Source: Synergistaceae bacterium UBA5560 | GTDB lineage: Bacteria > Synergistota > Synergistia > Synergistales > Aminiphilaceae | Assembly: GCA_002425685.1 (NCBI GenBank) | Contig: DIMS01000062.1 | Span: 7,081 to 33,562, forward strand | Direction of reading: 5' to 3' | Length of the DNA stretch: 26,482 nt | In this document: positions 22,820-26,482 of the stretch, piece after piece | Numbering within the stretch: position 1 is the stretch's first letter | Layout of the letters: each line of letters starts with the position of its first letter | Notes under the pieces: model-generated | Seen by the model: the letters and a program-made list of their open reading frames with translations, nothing else | Database searches by the model: none | What the model was told of the DNA's origin: nothing | Position numbers and translations under genes: made by a program

Positions 22820-24100
22820 ATGGGCAAGACCATGATCGAAAAGATCATCGAGCGAGCCTCGGGCAAGAAAGTGAAGGTCGGTGACCGCGTCTGGTGCAAC
22901 ATCGACTGGTCCACCGCCCGCGACTTCGGCGGAGCGAATTGTGTTCTTCAGTTTGAAGAAGTGACGGAGAAAAAGGGAAAAGTCTGGGATCCGGAGAAGG
23001 TCGCCTTCACCTTCGATCTTCAGGCACCGGCCCATGCGGAAAAGGTCGCCCAGAACCAGAAGACTATCCGTGATTTCGCAAAGAAGCAGGGGATTTCCAA
23101 AGTCTTCGACGTGAACTGGGGAGTCGGGCAACACGTACTCCTTGAAAACGGTCTGGTTAAACCCGGCGACGTCATTCTCGGCACGGACAGCCACATGAAC
23201 CTTCTCGGCGCCGTGGGATCCTTCGCCACCGGCGTGGGCAACACGGACATCGTGGCGTCCTGGTTCAAGGGAACCAACTGGTTCCGCGTACCCGAGACGA
23301 TGAAGATCTCCGCCACGGGCACCTTCAAGAAGGGTGTCTGCATGCGCGACTTCCTCACCCTGCTCGTGGGAACCCTCGGTGCGGACGGCATGTTCTTCCG
23401 GTCCGTGGAGTTCTACGGCGAGACCATTGAAAACTCCACCCTCGCGGATCGCATCACTCTCTGCTCCATGGTCACCGAGATGAGCGGCAAGGTGGGACTC
23501 ATCCTTCCCAACGGGGACGTACTCGACTGGCTCCGGGCGCGAGCCGGGAACGAAGTGGACGAACGCGTGAAGGCCATCGCCGCCGATCCCGACGCAGTCT
23601 ACTGCCAGGAGCTCTCCTTCGATGTCAACGACCTGGAACCCCTCGCCTCCTGCCCGGATGCGCCGGACAACGTGAAGAAAGTCCGCGAGGTCGCGGGGAA
23701 CAACATCGATCAGGTGCACATCGGCTCCTGCTCCAACGGCCGTTTCGAGGACATCGCCGCCGCCTTCGACGTGCTCAAGGCCGCGAATTTCCAGGTCAGC
23801 CCCACGGTGCGCACCATCATCACCCCCGCGACGCGGGAGACCATGAAGCGCTGCGCCGAAGCGGGCATGATCCAGAAGTTCCTGGAGGCCGGGGTCATCT
23901 TCACCAACCCCACCTGCAGCCTGTGCACCGCAGAGCACTACGGCGTGCTTCCCAGCGGCGACGTGGGCGTCTCCACCACGAACCGGAACTTCATCGGCAA
24001 GGTGGGCAAGGGAAGCCACACCTATCTCATGAGCCCCATGTCGGCAATGGCTTCCGCTGTCCGCGGCGTCATCACGGACCCGCGGGATATCCTCTGCTAG
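22820..24100 (+). CDS. Aconitase-family hydro-lyase, large (LeuC-like) subunit 1
   Basis: 426 residues from ATG 22820 with GGAGGTG upstream; an upstream ATG at 22772 would translate the leader. The three [4Fe-4S] cysteines are Cys304 (IGSCSNGR), Cys366 and Cys369 (PTCSLCTAEH). The catalytic DSH is at 123-125, but it continues as MNLLGAVGSFATGVGNTDI instead of the common TCTYGAFGAF, and the last cluster motif is CSLC rather than CGPC. It belongs to the two-subunit LeuC/HacA group that reversibly dehydrates and rehydrates 2- or 3-hydroxy acids. It is clearly more divergent than the second large subunit downstream. Substrate unknown; candidates are isopropylmalate, homocitrate, citramalate, methylcitrate or dimethylmalate-type acids. 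Confidence 0.88.
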   Translation: MGKTMIEKIIERASGKKVKVGDRVWCNIDWSTARDFGGANCVLQFEEVTEKKGKVWDPEKVAFTFDLQAPAHAEKVAQNQKTIRDFAKKQGISKVFDVNWGVGQHVLLENGLVKPGDVILGTDSHMNLLGAVGSFATGVGNTDIVASWFKGTNWFRVPETMKISATGTFKKGVCMRDFLTLLVGTLGADGMFFRSVEFYGETIENSTLADRITLCSMVTEMSGKVGLILPNGDVLDWLRARAGNEVDERVKAIAADPDAVYCQELSFDVNDLEPLASCPDAPDNVKKVREVAGNNIDQVHIGSCSNGRFEDIAAAFDVLKAANFQVSPTVRTIITPATRETMKRCAEAGMIQKFLEAGVIFTNPTCSLCTAEHYGVLPSGDVGVSTTNRNFIGKVGKGSHTYLMSPMSAMASAVRGVITDPRDILC

Positions 24101-24122
24101 GGCGACCAAGGAGGACACGAAG

Positions 24123-24653
24123 ATGGAACAGACAATTCTGCGCGGACGTGCCTGGGTTTTCGGCGACGACGTGGACACGGACCTCATCTACCACAACAAG
24201 TATCTCGCCGAGACGGATCCCAAGAAAATGCCTCAGTTCTCCTTCGAGTACTATCCCGGCAAGGAGAACTTCGCAAAGGAAGTAAAAGAGGGCGATTTCG
24301 TCGTGGCAGGCCGGAACTTCGGCTGCGGTTCCTCCCGGGAACATGCCGTGTACTGCCTCAAGTTCTCCGGCATACCCGTGGTGTTGGCCGAGTCCTTTTC
24401 CCGCATCTATTACCGGAACGCCATCAACAACGGCTATCCCGTGCTCTTCGTGAACGGTCTGAGTGAGGCCATCAAGGCAAAGGCCATCAACGACGGAGAC
24501 GAGCTCGAAGTGAACCTCGCCGCCGGGGAGATCAAGAACGTCACCAACGGCAAGACCTTCCACGGCGACGCTGTGGCCGATCTCGAGAAGGACATCATGG
24601 CCGCGGGAGGACTCATCGAGTATCTCAAGGAACAGGCAGCGAAGAGCGCCTGA
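24123..24653 (+). CDS. Aconitase-family hydro-lyase, small (LeuD-like) subunit 1
   Basis: 176 residues, ATG after AAGGAGG, 22 bases from the preceding stop. It has the swivelling-domain motifs GDDVDTDLI (14-22), NFGCGSSREHA (65-75) and SFSRIYYRNAINNG (the substrate carboxylate-binding arginine region). The specificity loop after DTD reads YHNKYLAET (23-31); that is, YLAE where methanogen homoaconitase small subunits have YLRT. The C-terminus extends about 12 residues beyond the second small subunit. It should form the active heterodimer with the large subunit encoded just upstream. Confidence 0.9.
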   Translation: MEQTILRGRAWVFGDDVDTDLIYHNKYLAETDPKKMPQFSFEYYPGKENFAKEVKEGDFVVAGRNFGCGSSREHAVYCLKFSGIPVVLAESFSRIYYRNAINNGYPVLFVNGLSEAIKAKAINDGDELEVNLAAGEIKNVTNGKTFHGDAVADLEKDIMAAGGLIEYLKEQAAKSA

Positions 24654-24684
24654 GCGAGAGACATCGCAAGGAGGGAGACGCACC

Positions 24685-25941
24685 ATGGGCAAGACCTTCG
24701 CCGAAAAGGTTCTTGGCAAAGCCGCCGGATACGAGGTCAAGGCCAACGATGTGGTCACCGTGGAGCCCCATTTCTGCATGAGCCACGACAACGCCGCACC
24801 CATCGCCAAGACCTTCAAGAAGATCGGCGTGAAAAACGTCTGGAAACCCGGCGCACTCGTGTTCATTCTCGACCACGCCGTGCCGGCTCCCAGCGACGAA
24901 CACGCGGTAAACCACAAGGAAATCCGGGAATTCGTCAAGGAGCAGGGCATTCCCAACTTCTACGACGTCATGTCCAATGGCGGCGTCTGCCACCAGGTCA
25001 TGTGTGAAGAGGGCTTCGCCCTTCCGGGACTCATCATGGTGGGCAGCGACAGCCACACCTGCACCTACGGTGCTTACGGCGCCTTCTCCACCGGCATCGG
25101 ACGGAGCGAAATGGCCGCAGCCTGGGCGACGGGCAAGATCTGGTTCAAGGTCCCCGAGAGCCTGAAGATCACCGTCACGGGAAAATTCAAGAAAGGCGTC
25201 ACCGCCAAGGATCTCATCCTCAAGATCATCGGTGACATCAAGGCGGATGGTGCGGACTACATGTCCGTGGAGTTCCACGGGCAGGGCATCACCGACATGA
25301 CCGTGGCGGAGCGGATGACCCTGTGCAACATGGGCATCGAGATGGGCGCGAAGAACGCCGTCTGCCCCCCTGACAAGAAGGTTCTCGACGCCATCAAGGG
25401 CAAGGCGAAAAGCGACAAGTGGGAGGCGATCTGGGCGGACGACGACGCGGTCTACGTGAAAGAGCTCTCCTACGATCTGGGCGATCTCGTTCCCTGCGTG
25501 GCAAAACCCCATACGGTGGACAACTACGCCGCCATTGACGCAGTGAAGGGAACGGAGATCCACCAGGCCTTCCTCGGAAGCTGCACCAACGCCCGCATTG
25601 AAGATCTCCGCGCCGCGGCGGATCTTCTCAAGGGGCACAAGGTGGCCGTGCGGACCATCGTCATCCCCGCTTCCTGGACGGTCTACCGCCAGGCCATGAA
25701 AGAGGGGCTCCTCGACACCTTCCTCGACGCGGGCTGCGTCATCGCCAATCCCGGCTGCGGCCCCTGCATGGGCAACCACGAGGGGATCCTCGCCCCCGGT
25801 GAAGCCTGCATCAGCACGGCAAACCGGAACTTCAAGGGACGCATGGGCAACAAGGAGAGCTTCATCTATCTGGCGAGCCCCCTCACTGTGGCCGCTTCGG
25901 CTCTCACCGGCAAGATCTCCGATCCGAGGGAGGTGCTGTAG
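24685..25941 (+). CDS. Aconitase-family hydro-lyase, large (LeuC-like) subunit 2
   Basis: 418 residues, ATG after AAGGAGGGAG, 31 bases from the preceding stop. It has canonical LeuC/HacA features: GSDSHTCTYGAYGAF (120-134), cluster cysteines Cys300 (LGSCTNAR), Cys358 and Cys361 (PGCGPCMGNHEG), and the C-terminal STANRNFKGRMG. It is typical of the bacterial/archaeal short LeuC (about 420 residues) subgroup that includes isopropylmalate isomerase, homoaconitase and 2,3-dimethylmalate dehydratase. The start MGKTFAEKVLGKAAG resembles MGKTMIEKIIERASG of large subunit 1, indicating an old duplication. Confidence 0.92.
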   Translation: MGKTFAEKVLGKAAGYEVKANDVVTVEPHFCMSHDNAAPIAKTFKKIGVKNVWKPGALVFILDHAVPAPSDEHAVNHKEIREFVKEQGIPNFYDVMSNGGVCHQVMCEEGFALPGLIMVGSDSHTCTYGAYGAFSTGIGRSEMAAAWATGKIWFKVPESLKITVTGKFKKGVTAKDLILKIIGDIKADGADYMSVEFHGQGITDMTVAERMTLCNMGIEMGAKNAVCPPDKKVLDAIKGKAKSDKWEAIWADDDAVYVKELSYDLGDLVPCVAKPHTVDNYAAIDAVKGTEIHQAFLGSCTNARIEDLRAAADLLKGHKVAVRTIVIPASWTVYRQAMKEGLLDTFLDAGCVIANPGCGPCMGNHEGILAPGEACISTANRNFKGRMGNKESFIYLASPLTVAASALTGKISDPREVL

Positions 25942-25943
25942 TC

Positions 25944-26438
25944 GTGAAGACCACCGGAAAAGTTTGGAAGTACGGCGACGATGTGAACACCGACGTCATC
26001 TTTCCCGGGAAATACACCTACACCATCAAGGATCGTGCCGAGATGGCCAAGGTGGCTCTGGAAGACCTCGACCCGGAATTCACCAAATCCGCCAAGGCGG
26101 GAGACATCATCGTGGGCGGCAAGAACTGGGGATGCGGTTCTTCCCGTGAACAGGCCGTCTCCTGTCTCAAGGAACGCGGCATCGGCGCCATCATCGCCAA
26201 GGGATTCGCCCGGATCTACTACCGGAACTGCCTGAACGAGGGCCTTCCCATCATCGTCTCTTCCGAGGCCGTCGATGCCATCGAGGCAGGCGAGGAAGTC
26301 ACCGTCGATTTCGATGCGGGGCAGATCGTCACGAAGAAGGGAACCTTCCCCTTCCCGCCCTATCCGGAATTCGTCCGGGGGCTCATCGAGGACGGAGGGC
26401 TCATTCCCCACGTGAAGAAGTCCCTGGGGCTGAGCTGA
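25944..26438 (+). CDS. Aconitase-family hydro-lyase, small (LeuD-like) subunit 2
   Basis: 164 residues from GTG 25944, two bases after the large-subunit stop; its ribosome site GAGGGAGGTG lies inside the previous gene, so translation is probably coupled. Motifs: GDDVNTDVIF (11-20), NWGCGSSREQA (61-71) and FARIYYRNCLNEG. The specificity loop reads PGKYTYT (21-27), different from YLAE of small subunit 1 and from the usual YL- types, so the two complexes should differ in substrate. It is the last gene seen. More operon genes could follow, although a likely terminator begins 20 bases later. Confidence 0.92.
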   Translation: MKTTGKVWKYGDDVNTDVIFPGKYTYTIKDRAEMAKVALEDLDPEFTKSAKAGDIIVGGKNWGCGSSREQAVSCLKERGIGAIIAKGFARIYYRNCLNEGLPIIVSSEAVDAIEAGEEVTVDFDAGQIVTKKGTFPFPPYPEFVRGLIEDGGLIPHVKKSLGLS

Positions 26439-26458
26439 TCCATTCGAACCGGCGCGAG

Positions 26459-26482
26459 CCCGCCGCTTCCAGGAGTGGCGGG
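26459..26482 (+). terminator. Probable terminator cut by the window edge
   Basis: CCCGCCGC (26459-26466) pairs with GTGGCGGG (26475-26482), eight pairs including one G-U, loop TTCCAGGA. The window ends at the last stem base, so the T-tract cannot be seen. Confidence 0.5.

Noticed and set aside
24625..25779. 384-codon minus-strand open frame opposite large subunit 2
   Set aside because: Antisense shadow of a fully conserved aconitase-family gene.
1..26482. CRISPR arrays, tRNA or rRNA genes, insertion sequences
   Set aside because: I looked for regularly spaced repeats, tRNA-like cloverleaf motifs and transposase-like frames with terminal repeats and saw none.

Overview
The window looks like chromosomal DNA of a GC-rich, Gram-negative anaerobe. 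Genes are densely packed with strong Shine-Dalgarno sites and occasional GTG starts. A periplasmic alpha-2-macroglobulin paired with penicillin-binding protein 1C implies an outer membrane. The mix of genes (encapsulated ferritin, thiamin salvage operon, paired LeuCD-type hydro-lyases) reminds me of Synergistota, but this is an impression; no rRNA or tRNA gene was seen to anchor it.

Layout, left to right. (1) 1-3.5 kb: the 3' end of a helical-repeat-like protein, convergent and overlapping with a PAS/GAF/degenerate-GGDEF protein; a divergent secreted SYLF protein; and a ComB-type phosphatase preceded by a 392-base non-coding gap. (2) 3.9-11.6 kb, minus strand: a thioester alpha-2-macroglobulin followed 46 bases later by pbpC, the bacterial 'defence and repair' pair. 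(3) 11.6-13 kb, minus strand: an encapsulin nanocompartment operon (EncFtn ferritin-like cargo with a C-terminal targeting peptide, then the shell protein), followed by a hairpin-rich spacer that also holds a textbook terminator pointing the 'wrong' way. (4) 13.1-16.6 kb, plus strand: universal stress protein, PTS enzyme I and an M24 metallopeptidase. (5) 16.7-19.8 kb: a promoter, TPP riboswitch and intrinsic terminator controlling thiW-thiD-thiM-thiE, a salvage-type thiamin operon. (6) 19.9-20.9 kb, minus strand: an exported FAH/MhpD-type hydratase with all three metal-binding glutamates and a possible 16-codon leader ORF. (7) 20.9-26.5 kb: a FadR-type GntR regulator, an HD-domain hydrolase and two tandem LeuC/LeuD-type dehydratase pairs, ending at a probable terminator cut by the window edge.

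The most interesting part is region 7. The regulator gene lies between a perfect operator-like palindrome on the hydratase side and a matching operator-like sequence at its own predicted transcription start. This suggests one local circuit controlling the exported hydratase and a six-gene (or longer) hydro-lyase operon. The two LeuCD pairs are clearly different from each other, including in the small-subunit substrate loop, so they probably act on different substrates. The substrate cannot be read from this window. The encapsulin operon is the second highlight.
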